Shown: piece after piece, positions 1 through 5,055 of the stretch
How positions within the stretch are numbered: position 1 is the first letter of the stretch
How the letters are laid out: every line of letters begins with the position of its first letter
From: Pseudomonadota bacterium
GTDB taxonomy: Bacteria > Pseudomonadota > Gammaproteobacteria > Steroidobacterales > Woeseiaceae
NCBI GenBank assembly: GCA_022565135.1
Contig: JADFKA010000157.1
Span: 1 to 5,055, forward strand
Direction: 5' to 3'
Length of the DNA: 5,055 bases
Notes under the pieces: model-generated
The model's input: only the letters and a program-made list of their open reading frames with translations
Databases searched by the model: none
What the model was told of the DNA's origin: nothing
Translations under genes and position numbers: made by a program

Positions 1-1
1 G

Positions 2-346
2 AAGAATTACGATGGTGGAGCATCGGATTTTGCTATTGGTGGGTTTTCTTATTTGCTCGCTTACAGCGACCATGTTGTTTGCTATGTGTTTACACCTGTG
101 GACATTGGCAGGTCGCGGTGTGACATCTACTGGCTGGTCCGCAACGATGCGGAAGAAGGCAAGGATTACGATGTCGACGAACTGACCTGGCTATGGGATG
201 TAACAACCAAAGCTGACAAAACCATTATCGCCAATAACTGGAAAGGCGTTCAGTCTCGCTTCTATCGACCGGGCCCGCTGTCGAACATGGAAGATACTAC
301 GCGATGCTACTTGGAGTGGCTTCTTCAGGAACTGGCGCGTCCCTAA
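2..346 (+). CDS. Rieske-type (aromatic-ring-hydroxylating) oxygenase alpha subunit, C-terminal fragment (5' end outside window)
   Basis: The reading frame is open to the left edge and encodes 114 residues before a TAA stop, so the gene starts outside the window; the in-frame TTG at 53 is very unlikely to be the true start. The visible part matches the end of the catalytic (SRPBCC-like) domain of Rieske non-haem iron oxygenase alpha subunits. It has the family pattern WDVTTKAD, then N-x-x-x-G, then YxPGPLSxxED and a closing C-terminal helix with EWLLQEL. The Asp at 215-217 (visible residue 72) sits where the third ligand of the mononuclear iron, beside two upstream His, is expected. The Rieske [2Fe-2S] half and the two His are out of view. 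Such enzymes hydroxylate aromatic rings or oxidatively demethylate substrates such as glycine betaine, carnitine or stachydrine; the substrate cannot be told from this fragment. The gene converges on potI with no spacer. Confidence 0.85.
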   Translation, partial: KNYDGGASDFAIGGFSYLLAYSDHVVCYVFTPVDIGRSRCDIYWLVRNDAEEGKDYDVDELTWLWDVTTKADKTIIANNWKGVQSRFYRPGPLSNMEDTTRCYLEWLLQELARP

Positions 347-1150
347 CTAGGTGCTGGCCTGCGAACGCCGTGCGGTGAACCATGCCGCAAATACCAGGAT
401 GCTGATGATCAGGATGATCAACGATGCCAGTGCGTTGATGTCCGGTGTTACACCCAGCTTCACTTTTGAGAAAATATACATCGGCAAAGTACTGCTACCG
501 GGGCCCGACACAAAACTCGCGATAACGAGGTCGTCGAGTGACAAGGTAAAAGCGAGCAGCCAGCCTGCGATCATAGCCGGCGCGATCAATGGCAAGGTAA
601 TGTCAAAGACAATGCGCAGTGGCCGACAGCCGAGATCCATGGCGGCTTCCTCGAGCGACTCGTCCATCGTGGCAAGTCGCGAGCGTACGATTACGGCGAC
701 ATAGGCCATTGAAAACGTTGTATGAGCAATCGTGATCGTCGTGAATCCTCGCTGTGCGGGCCAGCCGATTAACTGTTGCAGGCTAACGAACAAAAGCAGC
801 AACGATAGCCCGGTGATGACTTCGGGCATTACAAGTGGGGCGGTGATCATCCCCGAAAAAAGCGTCTGACCACGAAAACGGCCGAAGCGTACAAGAATGA
901 GGCCGGCCATCGTGCCGAATATCGTGGCCAGGGTCGCGGACGTCGTGGCAATACGCAAACTCAAAAATGCGGCATCAAGAATCTGCTCATTTTTGAATAG
1001 CTCTACGTACCAGCGCGTGGAGAATCCGCCCCAAACGGTGGCGAGTTTCGAATCATTGAATGAGTAGACGATGACGGAAGCAAGCGGTATGTATAGAAAC
1101 GCATAGCCAAAGACGAGGACGGAAAACACGAATCTTGATTGTTTCTTCAT
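347..1150 (-). CDS. potI: Polyamine-type ABC transporter, inner-membrane permease (PotI/PotC type)
   Basis: This is the second transmembrane subunit of the importer, 267 residues long, close to the usual PotI/PotC length. Hydrophobic stretches at about 8-30, 65-90, 100-125, 136-158, 190-213 and 240-260 fit six membrane helices. The cytoplasmic EAA loop, which docks on the ATPase, is clear at about 167-187: EEAAMDLG followed nine residues later by ITLP. The segment LDDLVIASFVSGPG (205-218) is typical of the PotI/PotC branch. The ATG overlaps the potH stop as ATGA (1147-1150), which suggests translational coupling. A GAGG Shine-Dalgarno lies seven bases upstream (1158-1161). It is the last gene of the operon and ends with TAG directly against the stop codon of the convergent Rieske gene. 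The PotI assignment over PotC rests on the PotF/PotG-like partners. Confidence 0.93.
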   Translation of the reverse strand: MKKQSRFVFSVLVFGYAFLYIPLASVIVYSFNDSKLATVWGGFSTRWYVELFKNEQILDAAFLSLRIATTSATLATIFGTMAGLILVRFGRFRGQTLFSGMITAPLVMPEVITGLSLLLLFVSLQQLIGWPAQRGFTTITIAHTTFSMAYVAVIVRSRLATMDESLEEAAMDLGCRPLRIVFDITLPLIAPAMIAGWLLAFTLSLDDLVIASFVSGPGSSTLPMYIFSKVKLGVTPDINALASLIILIISILVFAAWFTARRSQAST

Positions 1151-2040
1151 GACGTTGCCTCGGCATCGCGCGCCTGGCTGCGCTGCAAAAAGACGATCGG
1201 CACAACGAGTATAAGCAACAGCATGATCGCGACAGAGGACGCTAACGGCCAGTCACGATTAACAAAGAATTCGTCGAAAAGTACGCGACCGATCAACAGC
1301 GTATCGGGTCCACCCAACAGATAAGGAATGACGTATTCCCCCATGGCGGGAATAAACACCAGTAGGCAGCCGGCGATAACGCCCGGTCGTGCGAGTGGCC
1401 AGGTGATGTCCCAGAAGGCGATTGTTCGCGATGCGCCGAGATCCTGAGCAGCGTCAACCAGATCGAGGTCCATGCGTTCGAGCGTCGCATAGAGCGGCAA
1501 TATCATGAATGGCAGATAGGTGTAGGTAAGGCCGATGAAAATTGCGAAGTCCGTGTACATCATCTGGATGGGTTGGTCGATAAAGCCAACCCACATTAGA
1601 AAGTTGTTGATGACGCCATAATTGTTTAGAAGGCCCATCCAGGCATACACGCGCAGCAAAAATGAAATCCAGAACGGCAGCACGATGAGTAACAACAGCA
1701 GGCTGCGAGTAGTCGGATTAGCGCGGGCGATGCCGTACGCCATCGGAAATCCGAGCGCGAGACACAGAACCATTGCAGTAGCTGCCATGAAAATCGACTT
1801 GATGTAGGTAACGGCGTAAAGCTTGTCCGTCAGCAGGAACAAAAAATTGTCGATCGTGATGGACAGTCCGCCATCCGCGTCGAAAAAAGGCGTAAACGGT
1901 GGTTGTGCAATCACCGGATCGGCAAGACTGATCTTTAATATGATTCCGAACGGCAACAGGAAGAACACGAATAGCCACAAATAGGGCACAGCGATCGTGA
2001 TTCGTTGCCAGAGTGCGCCTTGTCGTTTCTTCAGTGCCAC
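1147..2040 (-). CDS. potH: Polyamine-type ABC transporter, inner-membrane permease (PotH/PotB type)
   Basis: This is the first transmembrane subunit, 297 residues long. A basic cytoplasmic N-terminus (KKRQ) is followed by a first helix at about 15-38 and a periplasmic loop at about 40-75. Further hydrophobic segments lie near 80-104, 113-135, 163-187, 220-243 and 268-286. The EAA loop is at 194-217 (VDAAQDLGAS, then ITWPLARPG), and FIPAMGEYVIPYLLGG (229-244) is a strong PotH/PotB family signature. The start is GTG at 2040. No earlier start is possible in this frame because the potG TAG stop lies in the same frame, three sense codons upstream. AGGG at 2048-2051 provides a Shine-Dalgarno with a seven-base spacer. 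It should pair with PotI to form the translocation channel and overlaps potI by four bases. Confidence 0.94.
   Translation of the reverse strand: MALKKRQGALWQRITIAVPYLWLFVFFLLPFGIILKISLADPVIAQPPFTPFFDADGGLSITIDNFLFLLTDKLYAVTYIKSIFMAATAMVLCLALGFPMAYGIARANPTTRSLLLLLIVLPFWISFLLRVYAWMGLLNNYGVINNFLMWVGFIDQPIQMMYTDFAIFIGLTYTYLPFMILPLYATLERMDLDLVDAAQDLGASRTIAFWDITWPLARPGVIAGCLLVFIPAMGEYVIPYLLGGPDTLLIGRVLFDEFFVNRDWPLASSVAIMLLLILVVPIVFLQRSQARDAEATS
1158..1161 (-). promoter_or_regulatory. potI: Ribosome binding site of potI (GAGG)
   Basis: On the minus strand GAGG lies within the last codons of potH, seven bases before the potI ATG. Together with the ATGA stop/start overlap it fixes the potI start and indicates re-initiation by the same ribosomes. 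Confidence 0.6.
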
Positions 2041-2041
2041 A

Positions 2042-2056
2042 CGACTACCCTAGTCG
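2042..2056 (-). promoter_or_regulatory. Small perfect hairpin over the potG stop and the potH ribosome binding site
   Basis: The potG-potH junction reads CGACTA-GGG-TAGTCG on the minus strand, a perfect six-base-pair stem with a three-base loop. It includes the potG TAG stop, and the AGGG Shine-Dalgarno of potH lies in the loop and adjoining stem base. If it folds in mRNA it could limit potH initiation until ribosomes finishing potG open it, giving translational coupling. There is no following T-tract, so it is not an intrinsic terminator. The structure is visible; the role is inference. Confidence 0.4.
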
Positions 2057-3192
2057 GTCAGCACGATTGCGCTACGTGGGCGCCACGACACCCAGATCTT
2101 GTCTTCCCATTCGACAAATCGTTTTGTAGAGCGACGCCGATTCTGGCTGCTCACCTGGATCATCTTTCCCGACTCGAGACGAATGCGATAGAGAGACAAA
2201 TTGCCCAAGTATCCTAGATCGTCGACCACGCCGCGAATACGCACATCGTCGTCGTTATCGGGTTCGTGCTTGGTGATGAAGATTTTCTCGGGACGGACGG
2301 CGATGCACACCGACTGGCCAACTTCGACGTCGTGATTGCCCAGTGCACGAAGACTGGTGCCCGCTTCTGCGGATTCGACCGATATAGTCTCGTCGCCGAC
2401 ACGATTTACCTTGCCCTCGAACATATTGATCGTGCCGATAAAATCCGCGACGAAACGAGTCTCGGGGAACTCGTAAATTTCCTTGGGCGGCCCCACCTGC
2501 AGGAAGCGCCCCTCTTCCATGACGGCGATGCGAGTGGAAAGCGTCATGGCTTCTTCCTGATCATGGGTCACAACGACAAACGTGATACCAAGCTCATCCT
2601 GAATATTCATGAGCTCAAACTGCGTCTGCTCGCGAAGTTTCTTGTCGAGCGCGGCCAGTGGCTCATCAAGCAGTAATACTTTGGGTCGCTTGATCAATGC
2701 TCTGGCAAGCGCAACGCGTTGTCGCTGCCCCCCGGACAACTGATTGGGCTTACGCTCGCGGAAATCCACCAGCTGTACCAACTCGAGCATGTCATCGACA
2801 CGCTGCGCAATTTCCTTGTTGTCCACGTGGTCCTTGCGCAGTCCGTAGGCAATATTTTTCTCCACATTCATATGCGGAAATATCGCGTAGGACTGGAACA
2901 TCATATTGACGGGCCGCTCATAGGGAGGTAGTTCGGTGATGTCGACGCCATCGATTTCAATCGTTCCAGCCGTCGGCGTTTCGAATCCCGCCATCACTCT
3001 GAGCAACGTCGATTTGCCACAACCGGATCCGCCCAAGATGGAAAACAGCTCGCCACGACCAATGTCGAGATTGACGTCGTCAACGGCAGTGAAGTCGCCA
3101 AACTTCTTGCTGATGCCGCGAATTCGAATGAAGGCCTCGGATTTATCGGTCACTATAGATAGGTTCTCGCTGTCATAGTCCGCTTTTTGCAC
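2050..3192 (-). CDS. potG: Polyamine-type ABC transporter, ATP-binding protein (PotG/PotA type)
   Basis: This is the ATPase that powers import, 380 residues, about the length of E. coli PotG. All nucleotide-binding motifs are intact: Walker A GGSGCGKST (54-62), Q-loop Gln100 in MMFQSYAIFPHM, signature LSGGQ (152-156), Walker B VLLLDEP with catalytic Glu177, D-loop ALD (181-183) and H-loop His210. YERPVNMMFQSYA is characteristic of the polyamine subfamily. Residues after about 245 form the C-terminal TOBE-like regulatory domain (IAVRPEKI at about 297-304). The start is uncertain. GTG at 3192 gives a 20-base overlap with potF and an N-terminus of PotG-like length, but no clear Shine-Dalgarno precedes it. 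GTG at 3153 would remove the overlap and 13 residues, also with only a weak upstream GAGA. The ATG overlapping the potF stop (3174-3176) is out of frame. The gene ends in TAG, nine bases before potH. Confidence 0.95.
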   Translation of the reverse strand: MQKADYDSENLSIVTDKSEAFIRIRGISKKFGDFTAVDDVNLDIGRGELFSILGGSGCGKSTLLRVMAGFETPTAGTIEIDGVDITELPPYERPVNMMFQSYAIFPHMNVEKNIAYGLRKDHVDNKEIAQRVDDMLELVQLVDFRERKPNQLSGGQRQRVALARALIKRPKVLLLDEPLAALDKKLREQTQFELMNIQDELGITFVVVTHDQEEAMTLSTRIAVMEEGRFLQVGPPKEIYEFPETRFVADFIGTINMFEGKVNRVGDETISVESAEAGTSLRALGNHDVEVGQSVCIAVRPEKIFITKHEPDNDDDVRIRGVVDDLGYLGNLSLYRIRLESGKMIQVSSQNRRRSTKRFVEWEDKIWVSWRPRSAIVLTD

Positions 3193-4291
3193 GAGCGAAA
3201 GTACGGGTGCGCGGTCGCTCGCGTTTAGGGTCGACAGACTTGAGCGGAAACATAACGTCCCAGACGTCTTCGTCCGGGAAGATCGCAGCGTCGTTCAGTA
3301 ATTCAGGTGCGATTAATTGCCACGATGACCGGTTGGCGTTGGCGTAATTCACCTGGGTCAAAATATCGGCAGCGATGTCGGGGCGCATCATGAAGTTAAT
3401 GAACAGGTAGGCATTGTCCACATGCGGCGCATCGCTGAGAATAAAAAGGCCATCGACCCAGAATGCTGAACCTTCTTTGGGCACCGTGTAACGAAGATCG
3501 ATGTCAATGTCGGCCTCTTTGGCCCGGGTTGCAGCGGTTACGTAGTCACCGGACCAGCTCATTGCGACACAGATTTCCCTGTTGGGCAGATCGGAAAGCA
3601 TTTTCTGGTTACTGTAATAACGGATGTACGGCCGAACGAGTTTGAGTTGCGCTTCGGCTGCTGCGAGACTTTCGTCGTCAACGGCACTTGGATCGCGGCC
3701 CAGGTAGGCTAGCACCATTGGTATCACAGTGGTCGGGGCATCGAGTAGCGTAACGCCGCAATCGGCCAGTTTCGACACGACGTCGGGGTCAAAAATAATA
3801 TCAGCGCTGTCCATCGCATGGTTGGGGAGGCGCTCGCGAACCAACTCGGCGTTCCAGGCGTAGCCGGTGGAGCCCCAGTGATATGGAACTTTATAGCCGC
3901 GAATTGATTCGTAGGCGTCGATCTTCTTCATGATATCGGGATCGAGATGGCGAATGTTGTCAAGGCGCGCGTAGTCGAGTTTTTTGAAGATGCCGATCGG
4001 CGCCAGTCGAGATGAAAATTGTCCGCTGTGTATTACGACGTCATAGCCACTGCTGCCCGTGAGTAATTTGACGTCGACAACCTCGGAGGAGTCGTAAACG
4101 TCGTAATTGACCTTGATGCCGTATTCGGCTTCAAATTTTTCGACAGTGTCAGGCGCTATGTAGTCAGCCCAGTTGTACACGTTGACGAATTTTCGGTCGT
4201 CGTCATCCTGGTCAGGGCCGCCGCAGGCACCCAGCGCGAACGCTGCAGCGAGCAGGGCGGCGAATTTAGTGCTTGTTGTTATTGTGGTCAT
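3173..4291 (-). CDS. potF: Polyamine-type ABC transporter, periplasmic solute-binding lipoprotein (PotF/PotD family)
   Basis: This is the receptor that captures the substrate for the importer, 372 residues against 370 for E. coli PotF. The N-terminus has a hydrophobic core (10-20) and the lipobox LGAC with Cys23, then an acidic linker (DQDDDD), so it is predicted to be a lipoprotein; E. coli PotF is a soluble periplasmic protein. NWADYIAPDTV (40-50), LLDAP (182-186), SWSGD (245-249), PKEG (271-274), YANAN (316-320) and the C-terminal KSGL follow PotF closely. From memory of the PotF sequence and structure, pocket residues Trp41, Asp43, Tyr44, Ser89, Trp246, Asp249, Asp280 and Tyr316 are kept. 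Three positions differ: Ser38 to Ala42, Glu185 to Thr188 and Phe276 to Trp278. Cys178 and Cys241 match the PotF cysteines that form a disulfide. The ATG at 4291 has GGAG four bases upstream. The exact substrate (putrescine, spermidine or another amine) is unresolved. Confidence 0.92.
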   Translation of the reverse strand: MTTITTSTKFAALLAAAFALGACGGPDQDDDDRKFVNVYNWADYIAPDTVEKFEAEYGIKVNYDVYDSSEVVDVKLLTGSSGYDVVIHSGQFSSRLAPIGIFKKLDYARLDNIRHLDPDIMKKIDAYESIRGYKVPYHWGSTGYAWNAELVRERLPNHAMDSADIIFDPDVVSKLADCGVTLLDAPTTVIPMVLAYLGRDPSAVDDESLAAAEAQLKLVRPYIRYYSNQKMLSDLPNREICVAMSWSGDYVTAATRAKEADIDIDLRYTVPKEGSAFWVDGLFILSDAPHVDNAYLFINFMMRPDIAADILTQVNYANANRSSWQLIAPELLNDAAIFPDEDVWDVMFPLKSVDPKRERPRTRTFARAKSGL

Positions 4292-4295
4292 GCAG

Positions 4296-4299
4296 CTCC
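4296..4299 (-). promoter_or_regulatory. potF: Ribosome binding site of potF (GGAG)
   Basis: On the minus strand GGAG precedes the ATG at 4291 by four bases. The spacing is slightly short but workable. The site supports this start, as does the lipoprotein signal peptide beginning directly after it. Confidence 0.6.
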
Positions 4300-4328
4300 G
4301 ATTTGAACCTCAATCGCGCCTGCCGACA

Positions 4329-4334
4329 ATTATA
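4329..4334 (-). promoter_or_regulatory. Candidate sigma-70 -10 box (TATAAT) for potFGHI
   Basis: On the minus strand this is a perfect TATAAT, inside ACGATATATAATTG. It would place a transcription start near 4322 and give a leader of about 30 bases before the potF ATG. The -35 region at the usual 16-18 base spacing (around 4351-4358, GCAAAA) does not resemble TTGACA. The promoter would therefore be weak or dependent on an activator, or the match may be chance in an AT-rich stretch. Confidence 0.45.
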
Positions 4335-4335
4335 T

Positions 4336-4389
4336 ATCGTTACGTCCTCGTTTTTGCGCATATAGCCGCGATCACAGCCAATCGTTACG
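4336..4389. repeat. Pair of 9-base direct repeats (CGTAACGAT), candidate operator sites
   Basis: On the minus strand CGTAACGAT occurs at 4389-4381 and again at 4344-4336, with the same orientation and 45 bases between starts. Each copy contains a small odd-centred palindrome, CGT-A-ACG. The copy near potF lies just upstream of the TATAAT box, in the -35/-10 spacer. A protein bound there would be expected to block RNA polymerase. Operator function for the neighbouring TetR-family protein is inference. Confidence 0.4.
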
Positions 4390-4399
4390 GCTCGAACCG
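4388..4399. repeat. Imperfect 12-base palindrome CGGCTCGAACCG
   Basis: Five of the six base pairs of this inverted repeat match, with one mismatch (C/A) in the middle of each arm. It overlaps the end of the distal CGTAACGAT copy and lies shortly after the regulator stop codon. Dimeric TetR-family proteins usually bind palindromes, so it is an alternative operator candidate. It is short enough to be a chance match. Confidence 0.25.
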
Positions 4400-4412
4400 C
4401 GACGAAATATTC

Positions 4413-5045
4413 TCACTCATTGAAATGCGCGGGAAAAATACCGTGCAGATAACTCATTACGGCATCCAGTGCTTTGTGGCGGTCAAAGGATTGCGGGCTG
4501 ATCAGGCAAAACAACCATAGCCCAACGGTCATCGATTTCAGAGCATTGGCGACCGTGCTGGCAGACAGTGTGGCGTTGCCGCCATCTTCAATTATCGCAC
4601 TGCAGAGCTGTTCGATAACATCTTCGTAGTACTGATCCGATTCGGCACAGATCTTTCGATATGCAGGTCGCGATTTGACTTCGCCCCAAAAAGCAAACCA
4701 GAGCGCGAGTTTTTGTCGATCACAGATCGCTGGTTTGAAGTCCAATTCCATCGCGGCGCGTAGCTGGTCGGCTGGGTGTGGCCCCGAGCGCGCCAGTGAC
4801 TTGTCGAATTGTGCTTTGTAGTCCTCGGCGAGGTACCTGAGCGTTTCGCTCAGCAGATTGTCTTTGGATTCGAAATGCAGGTTGACGATGCCTTGCGACA
4901 GGCCGGCCTCGGTCGCCACATCAGCGAGCGTCGTGCTGCCCATGCCCTTGCGTGCGATGCACTTCATGGTGGCATCGATCAGCTGTTGGCGTCTCGCGGC
5001 ACGGGACGCGGTGCGTCGAAAATTTGTCGATGCGGATACGGCCAT
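4413..5045 (-). CDS. TetR-family transcriptional regulator, BetI-like
   Basis: This is a 210-residue one-component regulator, probably a dimeric repressor. The N-terminal DNA-binding domain spans about 15-65. RRQQLIDAT (18-26) leads into a helix-turn-helix at about 38-59, which includes TTLADVATEAGLSQGIVNLHF and the typical following K(D)NLL. The ligand-binding half carries BetI-type C-terminal features: LALWFAFWGE (113-122), close to the AWLAFW stretch of E. coli BetI, and GLWL (175-178). BetI represses choline-to-betaine genes and is relieved by choline, but that ligand cannot be assumed here. The ATG at 5045 is directly preceded by an in-frame TAG, so the protein is complete at this end; only ten bases upstream are visible and they show no Shine-Dalgarno. 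It lies 121 bases upstream of potF on the same strand and most likely controls that operon and perhaps itself. Confidence 0.9.
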   Translation of the reverse strand: MAVSASTNFRRTASRAARRQQLIDATMKCIARKGMGSTTLADVATEAGLSQGIVNLHFESKDNLLSETLRYLAEDYKAQFDKSLARSGPHPADQLRAAMELDFKPAICDRQKLALWFAFWGEVKSRPAYRKICAESDQYYEDVIEQLCSAIIEDGGNATLSASTVANALKSMTVGLWLFCLISPQSFDRHKALDAVMSYLHGIFPAHFNE

Positions 5046-5055
5046 CTAGGTGCTT

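Larger units (their letters stand above)
4292..4412 (-). promoter_or_regulatory. Intergenic regulatory region between the TetR-type regulator and potF
   Basis: These 121 bases are the only sizeable non-coding stretch in the window. Read on the minus strand, they are locally AT-rich in the middle. They hold a perfect TATAAT box, two copies of CGTAACGAT, an imperfect palindrome and the potF Shine-Dalgarno. No T-tracted hairpin that would terminate the regulator transcript is visible, so read-through from the regulator gene into potF is possible alongside an internal promoter. The control function is inferred from position and content. Confidence 0.55.

Noticed and set aside
53..346. A small stand-alone gene starting at the TTG at 53
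   Set aside because: The frame continues open to the left edge and encodes sequence that fits the same oxygenase domain, so this is the tail of a larger gene, not a 97-residue protein.
371..389. Hairpin TGCGG...CCGCA near the end of potI as a terminator
   Set aside because: The five-base stem has a nine-base loop, lies inside the potI coding region and has no T-tract on either side, so it is not a convincing terminator.
351..704. Plus-strand open frame of 117 codons opposite potI
   Set aside because: It is antisense to a clear permease gene and starts five bases after the Rieske stop; its translation is low-complexity and Ser/Ala/Lys-rich, without a recognisable domain.
2266..2676. Plus-strand open frame of 136 codons opposite potG
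   Set aside because: It lies wholly antisense to the strongly conserved ATPase gene, its translation resembles no protein family I know, and it is explained as a shadow of potG codon usage.
3174..3176. ATG overlapping the potF stop (ATGA) as the potG start
   Set aside because: It is out of frame with the conserved ATPase reading frame.
4365..4380. CRP-like half site TGTGA (minus strand TGTGATCGCGG) upstream of potF
   Set aside because: The second half site TCACA is absent at the required spacing, so a CRP site is not supported.
4173..4520. Plus-strand open frame of 115 codons across the tetR-potF spacer
   Set aside because: It overlaps the ends of two well-supported minus-strand genes and the regulatory region, and its translation shows no family features.

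Overview
The window carries one complete polyamine-type ABC importer operon with its own regulator gene, all on the minus strand, plus the 3' end of an unrelated oxygenase gene on the plus strand. Reading the minus strand from right to left, the order is a BetI-like TetR-family regulator (5045-4413), a 121-base intergenic stretch with a promoter-like sequence, a PotF/PotD-type solute-binding lipoprotein (4291-3173), a PotG-type ATPase (3192-2050), a PotH-type permease (2040-1147) and a PotI-type permease (1150-347). The plus-strand gene (2-346) enters from the left edge. It encodes the C-terminal part of the catalytic domain of a Rieske-type (aromatic-ring-hydroxylating) oxygenase alpha subunit, and it ends on the base next to the last base of potI.

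The protein families, the potFGHI gene order, a lipobox signal peptide on the binding protein and the moderate GC content point to a Gram-negative proteobacterium, most likely a gammaproteobacterium. This is inference from protein style; no rRNA or other marker is present.

The four transport genes are tightly packed (20-base overlap, 9-base gap, 4-base ATGA overlap) and so are almost certainly one transcriptional unit. The binding protein would capture a cationic amine in the periplasm. PotH and PotI would form the membrane channel, and a PotG dimer would drive import with ATP. The upstream regulator resembles BetI, the repressor of choline/glycine-betaine genes, and probably senses the transported compound or a derivative. 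The intergenic stretch before potF holds a perfect TATAAT -10 box and a 9-base direct repeat, one copy of which lies just upstream of the -10 box.

Nothing in the window is clearly a new kind of system. The points most worth a second look are the substrate pocket of the binding protein (a PotD/SpuE-like Trp in place of the PotF Phe, and Thr in place of a conserved acidic ligand), the pairing of a BetI-like regulator with a polyamine-type importer, the possible operator repeats, and the zero-gap convergence with the Rieske oxygenase gene. There is no tRNA, rRNA, CRISPR array, insertion sequence or convincing intrinsic terminator. No gene-free stretch exceeds 300 bases.
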